A stretch of 8,274 bases of DNA from an uncultured Oscillospiraceae bacterium. GTDB lineage: Bacteria; Bacillota; Clostridia; Oscillospirales; Acutalibacteraceae. Made by a program: the position numbers and the translations under genes. Positions 1 to 6,139 of this stretch are shown here, in pieces. A model generated the notes under the pieces. It was not told where the DNA came from, did not search any database, and saw only the letters and a list, made by a program, of their open reading frames with translations. The stretch covers positions 1 to 8,274 of the forward strand of contig URJF01000060.1 of NCBI GenBank assembly GCA_900548085.1. Reading direction: 5' to 3'. Each line of letters begins with the position of its first letter. Positions within the stretch are counted from its first letter, which is position 1.

Positions 1-313
1 GGTAATTAGAGCTGACGGACACTCTACCACAGATATTTTGGATGCTGTTCTGTCTCTCATACCGTTAGACACATATACAGAAAAGCCTATAGCACTGATG
101 GAGGTAGTTAAGGGCGATAACACCCCTACCCCAACTATTTGGGCTGAATACGACAAGCTGTTTAATAAATATGAACCTGAACATCACGATATAGAAATGA
201 CCGAAAGATTTGCTTTTTATGAAAGAGCAAAAAAAGCATATTTAATTATAGCTACAGGTGAAACAGCTATATATGCTAATGTTCTACTGAAAAAAGGAGT
301 CGTAAAGAAATGA
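1..313 (+). CDS. fucU: L-fucose mutarotase FucU (RbsD/FucU family), C-terminal part, 5' end outside window
   Basis: The frame is open from base 2 with no stop and no convincing internal start, so the gene enters from the left; about 103 codons are visible. FucU interconverts the alpha and beta anomers of L-fucose in the cytoplasm and so feeds the isomerase. The visible part matches my memory of E. coli FucU (about 140 residues) along its length: VIRADG at the left edge, a hydrophobic IPLD-TY stretch, MEVVKGD, and the diagnostic RFAFYERAKKAYLI segment followed by TGE-AIYANVLLKKGV near the C-terminus. Roughly the first 38 residues are missing. The stop codon overlaps the start of the sugar kinase (ATGA, 310-313), which indicates translational coupling within a fucose operon. 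The related RbsD (ribose pyranase) is less likely given the following fucI. Identification is from sequence and context together. Confidence 0.93.
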   Translation, partial: VIRADGHSTTDILDAVLSLIPLDTYTEKPIALMEVVKGDNTPTPTIWAEYDKLFNKYEPEHHDIEMTERFAFYERAKKAYLIIATGETAIYANVLLKKGVVKK

Positions 314-1719
314 GCAAGGTGTTAGCCTTCGATTTTGGTGCATCAACTGGCAGAGCAATATTAGCCGACTACAGTAATGGCAAGCTGACCTACAGCGAGG
401 TGCACAGATTCGACAATAATTTGACAGAACAAAACGGCAAACTTTGCTGGGATTTCAAATATCTCTTAGGCGAGGTCAAAAAAGCCATTGGAATGGTTAG
501 TGATGCAGATTCTTTAGCATTCGACACCTGGGGTGTGGATTACGGCATTTTGGATAAGAACGGAAAACTGATTTCACTCCCTGTCTGCTACAGAGATGAA
601 CGAACGAAAAATATTCCCGAAGAAATATACAAGCATATCACTCCAGAAAAGTTGTATGAAAAAACCGGCAATCAAATTATGCCTATCAACACATTATTTC
701 AGCTGAAAGCAGAAACAGAAGTCAACGGTGATATTTTTCTGTTTATGCCCGACTTATTTGCATACTGCCTGTGCGGAGCAAAAACTGTTGAACAAACAAT
801 TGCATCTACTTCTCAAATGCTTGATTTGGAAAATGTCAAATGGCAGAAAGATATTTTTGCACTTAGCGAAAAAGATGAAAAACTACTGCCGGAGATAGTT
901 AAAAGTGCTACTGTGGCAGGAGAATATAACGGTATAAAGGTAATTAAGGTTGCCGGTCACGACACGCAGTGCGCAGTCTGTGCAATGCCAAGCACAAATG
1001 ACAAAATATCTGCATTTCTTTCTTGCGGCACTTGGTCTCTGATTGGCTGTGAAAACGACAAACCAATACTTACAGATAAAAGTATGAATGACGAACTGTC
1101 AAACGAACTGGGTGCGAACGGCAAAATCAATTATCTGAAAAACATAAGCGGACTTTGGCTCATTCAGGAAATAAGAAGAAATTTCAAAGCAGAAGACAAA
1201 GAATATTCGTATAACGATATGGAACAGCTTGCAAGAAAAGAAAAGCCATTTGGCTTCTTCATTGATCCTGATGATCCGAACTTTGCAACTCCCGGCGGTA
1301 TGCCTGAAAAAATCAGAGATTTTTGCAAAAAGACCGGTCAGAAAATTCCGAACGCAGACGGCGAGCTAATCAGATGTATCTATGAAAGTTTGGCAATGAA
1401 ATACAAATATGCTATAGAACAAATTGAAAGCAACACCGAAAAGAAATTTGAAGTACTGCATCTGCTCGGAGGCGGAACAAAAGATACCTTTTTGTGTCAA
1501 ATGGCGGCAGACAGTCTTAACATTCCTGTAATCGCAGGGCCTACTGAGGCTACAGCATTGGGCAATATAATGCTCCAACTCATTGCTCTCGGTGACATAA
1601 AGAGTGTAGATGAAGGCAGAAAAATAATCAGAGAACAAGAAAAAACTGTTACTTATTATCCCGAAAATGCAAAATCATTTTCGGATGGATACAAAAAATT
1701 CAAACAAATTATAAAATAA
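310..1719 (+). CDS. fucK: FGGY-family sugar kinase, RhaB-like; probable L-fuculokinase
   Basis: A 469-residue cytoplasmic kinase of the ASKHA fold, expected to phosphorylate L-fuculose at O-1 with ATP. The N-terminal phosphate loop is DFGASTGRAIL (residues 8-18). It is followed by DTWGVDYGIL (72-81), YRDERT (94-99) and LYEKTGNQ...NTLFQL (115-132). The likely catalytic base is Asp218 in GHDTQ, the second phosphate motif is SCGTWSLIG (238-246), and the adenosine motif is LGGGT (386-390) with GPTEATALGN at 410-419. These motifs resemble rhamnulokinase (RhaB) more than E. coli FucK, so a homology search may well return rhamnulokinase. Its place between fucU and fucI argues that L-fuculose is the real substrate; that is inference. 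The start is set by the 4-base overlap with fucU and by AAGGAG at 294-299, 10 bases before the ATG. Length is normal for the family and all core motifs are intact. Confidence 0.88.
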   Translation: MSKVLAFDFGASTGRAILADYSNGKLTYSEVHRFDNNLTEQNGKLCWDFKYLLGEVKKAIGMVSDADSLAFDTWGVDYGILDKNGKLISLPVCYRDERTKNIPEEIYKHITPEKLYEKTGNQIMPINTLFQLKAETEVNGDIFLFMPDLFAYCLCGAKTVEQTIASTSQMLDLENVKWQKDIFALSEKDEKLLPEIVKSATVAGEYNGIKVIKVAGHDTQCAVCAMPSTNDKISAFLSCGTWSLIGCENDKPILTDKSMNDELSNELGANGKINYLKNISGLWLIQEIRRNFKAEDKEYSYNDMEQLARKEKPFGFFIDPDDPNFATPGGMPEKIRDFCKKTGQKIPNADGELIRCIYESLAMKYKYAIEQIESNTEKKFEVLHLLGGGTKDTFLCQMAADSLNIPVIAGPTEATALGNIMLQLIALGDIKSVDEGRKIIREQEKTVTYYPENAKSFSDGYKKFKQIIK

Positions 1720-1737
1720 GAAAGGGGTTTTATTGTT

Positions 1738-3522
1738 ATGAATTATCCAAAAATCGGTATCCGTCCTACAATAGACGGAAGATGGGGCGGCGTTCGTGAA
1801 AGCCTTGAAGATCAAACTATGGGAATGGCAAAGGCAGCGGCAGAGCTTATTGCAAAAAATGTGTGCTACCCTGATGGTACTCCCGTACAATGTGTAATCA
1901 GCAATACAACAATCGGCGGCGGTGCAGAAGCAGCAAAATGTGCAGAACAGTTTTCTACCGAAAATGTTGTCGCTACTCTCACTGTAACACCGTGTTGGTG
2001 CTATGGCTCGGAAACATTCGATATGGACCCAAAGACCATCAAGGCTGTTTGGGGCTTTAACGGAACCGAAAGACCGGGTGCAGTATATCTCGCCGCAGTA
2101 ATGGCTGCTTATGCTCAAAAGGGTATGCCAGCATTCTCCATCTACGGACACGATGTTCAAGATATGGACGACAGATCAATTCCCGATGATGTAGCAAAAA
2201 AGATTATAACTTTTGCTAAATGTGCTGTGTCAGTCGGATGGATGAAAAACAAGTCTTATGTCAATGTCGGCGGTGTGGCAATGGGTATTGCCGGTGCATA
2301 TTGCAACGCTACAGTATTCCAAAAATATTTTGGCATTCGTCCTGAATGGGTTGATATGTCGGAAATCATTCGCAGAATTACTCTTGAGATTTACGACCAC
2401 GATGAATATAACAAAGCAATCGCTTGGGTAAAAGCTAACTGCAAAGAGGGATTTGACAAAAACGCAGGAAAGAATCTTCCTGATGTCATCACAAAGTCAA
2501 AGGTAGTAAATCCCGATGAGGACTGGGAATTCATTACTAAAATGACATTGATTATTCGAGACATTCTCTTTGGCAACAAAAAGCTCGACGAAATGGGATG
2601 GCATGAAGAAGCTCTCGGCAAGAATGCCGTAGCAGGCGGTTTTCAGGGACAGCGGAACTGGACAGACTGGCTGCCTAATGCTGACTTTACAGAGGCAATA
2701 ATGGCATCGAGCTTTGACTGGAACGGTAAAAAAATGCCTACTCCATTCGCTACAGAAAATGATACACTCAACGGTGTATCGATGATGCTCGGCACATTAG
2801 TGTCTGACAGTGCTCCATGTTTCCATGATGTTCGCACATATTGGAGCCCGAAGGCTTGTGAAAGAGTAACGGGTATGAAACCTGACGGTGTAGCAAAAGA
2901 CGGATTTATCCACCTTATCAACTCAGGTGCAACAGCTCTCGACGGAACCGGTGCCGCAAAGAACGACAAAGGTGAAGGCTGTATGAAACCGTTCTGGAAA
3001 CTCACTGACGATGACATTAAGTCTTGTCTCGATGCTACAGATTGGTGCAGAGCTGACTATGAATACTTTAGAGGCGGCGGATTTTCTTCTCACTTCCGTT
3101 GTAATGCAGAAATGCCTATAACAATGCTCAGAGTAAATATTGTTGAGGGAATCGGCCCTGTAATTCAAATTGCAGAAGGCTACACAGTAAAACTCCCTGA
3201 CCAAATCCATAACACTATCGATAAGCGTACTGACCCAACATGGCCTACTACATGGTTCGCTCCTAAGCTTACCGGTAAAGGTGCATTTAAGGATGTTTAC
3301 AGCGTTATGGCTAATTGGGGTGCAAATCACGGTGTTACTGTTTACGGTCATGTAGGTGCGGAGCTTATTACTCTCGCATCAATGCTGAGAATTCCTGTAA
3401 ATATGCACAATGTAGACGCTGACAGAATTTTCCGTCCGCAATGCTGGAGTGCATTTGGTACTGACGATACACAAGCAGCAGATTACAGTGCTTGCAAGAC
3501 TTACGGTCCATTGTATAAATAA
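1738..3522 (+). CDS. fucI: L-fucose isomerase
   Basis: A 594-residue cytoplasmic aldose-ketose isomerase that converts L-fucose to L-fuculose (it can also take D-arabinose) using Mn2+. It aligns from end to end with my memory of E. coli FucI (591 residues): KIGIRPTIDGRWGGVRESLE at the start, TPCWCYGSET, WGFNGTERPGAVYLAA, SIYGHDVQDMDD, then the C-terminal WPTTWFAPKLTGKG and GPLYK end. The three metal ligands are present: Glu340 in ATEND, Asp364 in HDVRTYWSP and His531 in WGANHGV, matching E. coli Glu337, Asp361 and His528. The start codon has AAAGGGG at 1721-1727, 10 bases upstream, and lies only 18 bases after the kinase stop, so it is co-transcribed. A terminator follows at 3540, so this is the last gene of the operon. 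No damage or unusual residues were seen. Confidence 0.97.
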   Translation: MNYPKIGIRPTIDGRWGGVRESLEDQTMGMAKAAAELIAKNVCYPDGTPVQCVISNTTIGGGAEAAKCAEQFSTENVVATLTVTPCWCYGSETFDMDPKTIKAVWGFNGTERPGAVYLAAVMAAYAQKGMPAFSIYGHDVQDMDDRSIPDDVAKKIITFAKCAVSVGWMKNKSYVNVGGVAMGIAGAYCNATVFQKYFGIRPEWVDMSEIIRRITLEIYDHDEYNKAIAWVKANCKEGFDKNAGKNLPDVITKSKVVNPDEDWEFITKMTLIIRDILFGNKKLDEMGWHEEALGKNAVAGGFQGQRNWTDWLPNADFTEAIMASSFDWNGKKMPTPFATENDTLNGVSMMLGTLVSDSAPCFHDVRTYWSPKACERVTGMKPDGVAKDGFIHLINSGATALDGTGAAKNDKGEGCMKPFWKLTDDDIKSCLDATDWCRADYEYFRGGGFSSHFRCNAEMPITMLRVNIVEGIGPVIQIAEGYTVKLPDQIHNTIDKRTDPTWPTTWFAPKLTGKGAFKDVYSVMANWGANHGVTVYGHVGAELITLASMLRIPVNMHNVDADRIFRPQCWSAFGTDDTQAADYSACKTYGPLYK

Positions 3523-3539
3523 TAGAATACATAAATTAA

Positions 3540-3568
3540 GGCGTTCTCATTGAGAACGCCATTTTTCT
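3540..3568 (+). terminator. Rho-independent terminator of the fucose operon
   Basis: Arms GGCGTTCTC (3540-3548) and GAGAACGCC (3552-3560) form a 9-base-pair stem with a three-base loop, followed by ATTTTTCTT. It lies 17 bases after the fucI stop and just before the 3' end of the convergent protease gene. On the minus strand the tail is TTAATTT, so it might also serve the protease gene, though more weakly. Confidence 0.88.
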
Positions 3569-3577
3569 TATAATTTG

Positions 3578-4390
3578 TTATATCTTACCATCTACCAACC
3601 ATAGATTTTTTATTTGGTCTTTTATGTCATCAAATTCCCACAATTTTTGGGAGTTCTTTTTGCTGTTGCAGTCATTTATTTTTATTTTGCCGTCCTTAGT
3701 ACCTACCATGGCAATGTAATGTCCACCATCGGTAAAATCTCCGGGCCCCATAATACATACAATCGGTTTCCCCATCTTTAGATTACTCATAACAGCATCT
3801 TTGTTTAGCGGTAATTCCTTAACATTCATGCCAAGGTCTTTGCCGCCTTTGCTTATCAGTGTCCACAATGAACCGTGACCGGGAGAGCAATATCCATGCT
3901 TTATTGAATATTTCAGCATATAATCAGGTGTATATTTTGGATTTTGGAGTACATAAATAGCAACCATGGACAGTGTTGTCGGTCCGCAACCGGTAATTCC
4001 TGCAACATCATTGCCATACTTTATGTATCCCCATCGCTTGTCCCACTGCATCAACAAAGGGACAGACTTGACATTTTTGTATTCGCTGTGGTCAATAATA
4101 TGTTTAGCATCCTTTTCTACAGGATACGAAAGAACAAAATCTCTTGTTTCATCATTTTTCTTGAGTAGTTCAACCATACTGTCAGGGTATTCGGAAATGT
4201 CGATATCATTTTCCTTAGCATATCCGCTAATCAATTCGTCAACCGAGGTTACTTTAGTAACCGAATTAAATACTTGAACCGTATCATTGTTTTTGTTATT
4301 TGAATTTTTAATTGTAACCGATATAATTATTGCAACGAGCAGCAATACTATAGTAAAAGTGGCTACAATCACATACCTTCTTTTTACCAT
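3578..4390 (-). CDS. Membrane-anchored C39-like cysteine peptidase (peptidase_C39_2 type)
   Basis: A 270-residue protein with a short basic N-terminus (MVKRR), one transmembrane segment or uncleaved signal anchor at about residues 6-27, and an Asn/Lys-rich linker. A C39-like papain-fold domain follows from about residue 108, expected outside the membrane. The oxyanion-hole Gln is in QWDKRWGY (Gln115), the catalytic Cys in GCGPTTLSM (Cys135), the catalytic His in GGHYIAMVG (His224), and the third residue is Asp240 in INDCN. Such proteins are common in Clostridia; they lack the ABC-transporter domains of bacteriocin-processing C39 peptidases and their substrates are mostly unknown. The frame stays open 36 codons further upstream (to 4498), but the ATG at 4388-4390 is chosen because it has a G-rich ribosome site 8 bases upstream and a TATAAT box at 4416-4421, so the upstream ATG would lie before the transcript start. 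It is convergent with fucI. Peptidase activity is inferred from the motifs. Confidence 0.82.
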   Translation of the reverse strand: MVKRRYVIVATFTIVLLLVAIIISVTIKNSNNKNNDTVQVFNSVTKVTSVDELISGYAKENDIDISEYPDSMVELLKKNDETRDFVLSYPVEKDAKHIIDHSEYKNVKSVPLLMQWDKRWGYIKYGNDVAGITGCGPTTLSMVAIYVLQNPKYTPDYMLKYSIKHGYCSPGHGSLWTLISKGGKDLGMNVKELPLNKDAVMSNLKMGKPIVCIMGPGDFTDGGHYIAMVGTKDGKIKINDCNSKKNSQKLWEFDDIKDQIKNLWLVDGKI

Positions 4391-4398
4391 TTTGTGTA

Positions 4399-4404
4399 CC
4401 CCCC
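4399..4404 (-). promoter_or_regulatory. Unusual all-G ribosome binding site of the C39-like peptidase gene
   Basis: On the minus strand a run of six G (within CTGGGGGGTAC) lies 8 bases before the ATG at 4390. It departs from the AGGAGG-like sites of the other genes in the window, but it has the right distance and decides the start in favour of the shorter protein. Confidence 0.6.
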
Positions 4405-4415
4405 AGCACAAATTT

Positions 4416-4421
4416 ATTATA
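4416..4421 (-). promoter_or_regulatory. Putative -10 box (TATAAT) of the C39-like peptidase gene
   Basis: A perfect minus-strand TATAAT ends 25 bases before the chosen start codon. No good -35 hexamer is seen at 16-18 bases; the nearest weak candidate, TTAATC, is 19 bases away. The promoter may need an activator, or the call may be chance in AT-rich DNA. Confidence 0.5.
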
Positions 4422-4545
4422 CTACAACATTGAGCTATTAGATTAAGATAAATGTATAAATTTGGTGAAAAAATGATGAACGAATATATTTTGTTCATTA
4501 TATGGCAATCTAATAGTAATGCGACTATTAAATATTAAAAATTTA
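4422..4545. other. Divergent intergenic segment with dyad symmetries
   Basis: This stretch separates the minus-strand peptidase promoter from the plus-strand sodium-pump promoter. It contains a 10-base inverted repeat, CTATTAGATT (4435-4444) and AATCTAATAG (4507-4516). Nested inside is a second imperfect dyad, ATGAAC (4476-4481) and GTTCAT (4493-4498), with an 11-base spacer. Open frames across it are short and lack ribosome sites, so I call no gene. Operator function is only a possibility. Confidence 0.4.
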
Positions 4546-4574
4546 TTGACAATCTATACACTATTTATTATAAT
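4546..4574 (+). promoter_or_regulatory. Sigma-A-type promoter of the sodium-pump operon
   Basis: A perfect TTGACA (4546-4551) and a perfect TATAAT (4569-4574) are separated by exactly 17 bases. Transcription should start near 4580-4582, which places the start just 5' of the structured leader and leaves about 150 bases of untranslated RNA before the beta-subunit ATG. Confidence 0.92.
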
Positions 4575-4582
4575 ATTTATGT

Positions 4583-4690
4583 TGAAAAAAGGGAGTAGTT
4601 TGCGTCGCATATGTGATGTGTGTCCGGTCGTCATTACGGGAAACCCGGTCGGCACTATACTGATTTTCAGTTATTACGAGACTTTTATCG
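4583..4690 (+). promoter_or_regulatory. Riboswitch aptamer resembling the yybP-ykoY (Mn2+) family; Na+-I class is an alternative
   Basis: The leader RNA has the order of conserved elements I recall for the yybP-ykoY aptamer, using the Lactococcus lactis example. P1 is AAAAG (4587-4591) with CUUUU (4682-4686), directly followed by the hallmark GGAGUAG (4592-4598). A short hairpin follows, CGCAU/AUGUG (4606-4620). The second leg pairs GUG-CCG (4620-4626, U4623 bulged) with CGGCAC (4650-4655) and encloses GUCGUCAUUA (4627-4636) and an inner CGGG-AAA-CCCG hairpin (4637-4647). Then come an ACUGAUUUUCAGU hairpin (4659-4671), UUACGAGA and the P1 3' strand. In characterised members the two loops bind Mn2+. 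The downstream gene belongs to a sodium-pump family, not the usual Mn2+ exporters, so a Na+-sensing class cannot be excluded. The fold is read by eye. Confidence 0.75.
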
Positions 4691-4713
4691 CACAGGCGGT
4701 AAAAGTCTTTTTT
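4679..4713 (+). terminator. Intrinsic terminator (expression platform) before the sodium-pump beta subunit
   Basis: AGACTTTTATCGC (4679-4691) pairs with GCGGTAAAAGTCT (4696-4708) in a 13-base-pair stem, with one U-G pair, closed by ACAG. A run of T covers 4708-4713. It lies between the promoter and the ribosome site AAAGGAG (4716-4722), so it acts as an attenuator. Its left arm contains the P1 3' strand of the aptamer, so the two folds exclude each other: a folded, ligand-bound aptamer should allow read-through. Confidence 0.85.
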
Positions 4714-4729
4714 ATAAAGGAGTAAAAAT

Positions 4730-5878
4730 ATGACAGAAAGTTTATTACTGAGCAGTTCTGTTTTGTCTGATTTCTTAGCCCTATTTGAGAATATCGGCAA
4801 CACAGACTGGAGAATGGTTTTGATGTGGGTAATCGGTGGTGTGCTGATATATCTCGCAATCAAAAAAGAAATGGAACCTACACTGCTTTTGCCTATGGGC
4901 TTCGGTACAATTCTCGTAAATCTGCCTATGTCAGGTGCAATCGGTCACGATGGTCCGCTGACAGCACTGTTTAATGCAGGTATTGCAAACGAATTGTTCC
5001 CTTTGCTTTTATTCATCGGCATTGGTGCAATGATTGACTTTGGTCCGTTGCTCAAAAATCCGTGGCTTATGCTCTTTGGTGCAGCAGCACAGTTTGGTAT
5101 ATTCTTTACATTCTTTGCTGCTCGTTTCTTCTTTGATGTAAACGATGCGGCTTCTATCGCAATAATCGGTGCCGCTGACGGTCCTACATCTATATTCGTA
5201 GCAAATGTACTTCATTCTAAATATTTAGGTGCAATTATGGTTGCAGCTTATTCTTACATGGCACTGGTTCCAATAGTACAGCCGCCTGTAATCAAGGCAG
5301 TAACCACTAAAAAAGAGCGTCTCATAAGAATGAAATATACAGCAGGCGAAGTATCTAAGACTACAAAGATTATGTTCCCTATTATTGTAACAATTATTGC
5401 CGGTCTTGTTGCGCCTAAGTCTGTTGCTCTTGTGGGTTTCTTAATGTTCGGTAACTTAATTAGAGAATGTGGTGTACTGAACAACCTCAGCGAAACAGCA
5501 CAAAACTCATTCGCAAACATACTTACAATACTCTTAGGTATCACCGTTGCATCACAGATGTACTACGAAGATTTCGTAAAAGTAGATACACTTATGATTC
5601 TTTTACTCGGTCTTGTTGCATTCGTATTTGATACTGTAGGCGGTGTTTTGTTCGCTAAATTCCTTAACCTGTTCCGCAAGCCCGGCAACAAGATTAATCC
5701 AATGATCGGTGCGGCAGGTATATCTGCATTCCCAATGAGCGGTCGTGTAGTAAACCAAATGGGACTTAAGGAAGACAACCAAAACTTCCTGCTTATGCAA
5801 TCAATCAGCGTAAATGTTTCGGGTCAGATTGCATCTGTAATTGCAGGTGGTCTTATCCTTACACTCGTAAGTAAATAA
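4730..5878 (+). CDS. Na+-transporting carboxylic acid decarboxylase, beta subunit (OadB/MmdB/GcdB family)
   Basis: A 382-residue polytopic membrane protein, the Na+-pumping subunit of biotin-dependent decarboxylases for oxaloacetate, methylmalonyl-CoA or glutaconyl-CoA. It decarboxylates carboxybiotin and exports Na+. Family hallmarks run through it: EPTLLLPMGFGTILVNLP (49-66), FIGIGAMIDFGPLL (95-108), IIGAADGPTSIFVA (145-158), AYSYMALVPIVQPP (173-186) and NPMIGAAGISAFPMSGRV (323-340). By spacing, the functional residues known from Klebsiella OadB (Asp203, Tyr229, Asn373, Ser382) correspond to Asp150, Tyr176, Asn323 and Ser332, all present. The start has AAAGGAG 7 bases upstream. The substrate cannot be told from this subunit, so no symbol is given. 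The gene is under a riboswitch-like attenuator and is followed after 13 bases by a gamma-like gene. The alpha and biotin-carrier subunits are not in the window. Confidence 0.94.
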   Translation: MTESLLLSSSVLSDFLALFENIGNTDWRMVLMWVIGGVLIYLAIKKEMEPTLLLPMGFGTILVNLPMSGAIGHDGPLTALFNAGIANELFPLLLFIGIGAMIDFGPLLKNPWLMLFGAAAQFGIFFTFFAARFFFDVNDAASIAIIGAADGPTSIFVANVLHSKYLGAIMVAAYSYMALVPIVQPPVIKAVTTKKERLIRMKYTAGEVSKTTKIMFPIIVTIIAGLVAPKSVALVGFLMFGNLIRECGVLNNLSETAQNSFANILTILLGITVASQMYYEDFVKVDTLMILLLGLVAFVFDTVGGVLFAKFLNLFRKPGNKINPMIGAAGISAFPMSGRVVNQMGLKEDNQNFLLMQSISVNVSGQIASVIAGGLILTLVSK

Positions 5879-5891
5879 GGAGGAATAAATA

Positions 5892-6080
5892 ATGAAAGAC
5901 TTTTTGATGCCTATATTACTTATAGCAATCAACGGAGACAGTTGGAAAGAATCACTCCCTGTTATGTTCTTTGGAATGTTAGGAATTTTCTTAGTAATCG
6001 GAGTAATTGTACTGGTAACATATCTACTCAACAAAGCTACCTCTAAGAAGCCTAAAGACAAGGACGACGATAAAAAATAA
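5892..6080 (+). CDS. Small membrane protein, probable OadG-like gamma subunit of the sodium-pump decarboxylase
   Basis: A 62-residue protein with a single transmembrane segment at about residues 24-46 (VMFFGMLGIFLVIGVIVLV and onward) and a strongly charged Lys/Asp C-terminal tail. Gamma (OadG/MmdD-type) subunits are small, with one N-terminal membrane helix carrying a GM-x-x-VFL-like pattern and a polar tail; they hold the alpha and beta subunits together. The GMLGIFLVIG core fits that pattern, and the gene follows the beta subunit directly with AAGGAGG (5877-5883), 8 bases before the ATG. The tail is short and has no obvious His- or Pro-rich metal-binding part. So small a protein gives weak sequence evidence, and the call depends much on context. 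A terminator follows within 25 bases, ending the operon. Confidence 0.68.
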   Translation: MKDFLMPILLIAINGDSWKESLPVMFFGMLGIFLVIGVIVLVTYLLNKATSKKPKDKDDDKK

Positions 6081-6102
6081 ACAGGCACTTGGTGCCACAG
6101 AT

Positions 6103-6139
6103 AACAACAGCCGTACAAATTGTACGGCTGTTGTTTTTT
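6103..6139 (+). terminator. Strong Rho-independent terminator of the sodium-pump operon
   Basis: CAACAGCCGTACA (6105-6117) and TGTACGGCTGTTG (6121-6133) form a perfect 13-base-pair stem with a three-base loop, extended by A-T pairs and followed by six T (6134-6139). A smaller hairpin, GGCAC-TTG-GTGCC (6084-6096), precedes it. The T run overlaps the stop codon of the convergent small membrane-protein gene; read from that side the tail is only TTGTTATC, so bidirectional action is possible but weaker. Confidence 0.93.

Noticed and set aside
38..313. Treating position 38 as the true start of the mutarotase
   Set aside because: The codon there is TTG without a ribosome site, and the conserved VIRADG segment lies upstream in the same frame, so the gene begins outside the window.
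1675..2160. Minus-strand open frame of 161 codons opposite the kinase end and fucI
   Set aside because: It is the antisense shadow of strongly conserved fucI sequence; its Cys- and His-rich composition is typical of such shadows.
3966..4277. Plus-strand open frame of 103 codons within the peptidase gene
   Set aside because: It is antisense to a gene with intact catalytic motifs and has no ribosome site or recognisable product.
4391..4498. Upstream extension of the peptidase gene by 36 codons, starting at the ATG at 4498
   Set aside because: It has no ribosome site, its sequence is low in coding character, and the TATAAT at 4416-4421 lies inside it, so the transcript would begin after that ATG.
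4519..4725. Plus-strand open frame of 68 codons across the promoter and leader of the sodium-pump operon
   Set aside because: It spans the TTGACA/TATAAT promoter, the aptamer-like RNA and the terminator, and would start before the transcription start.
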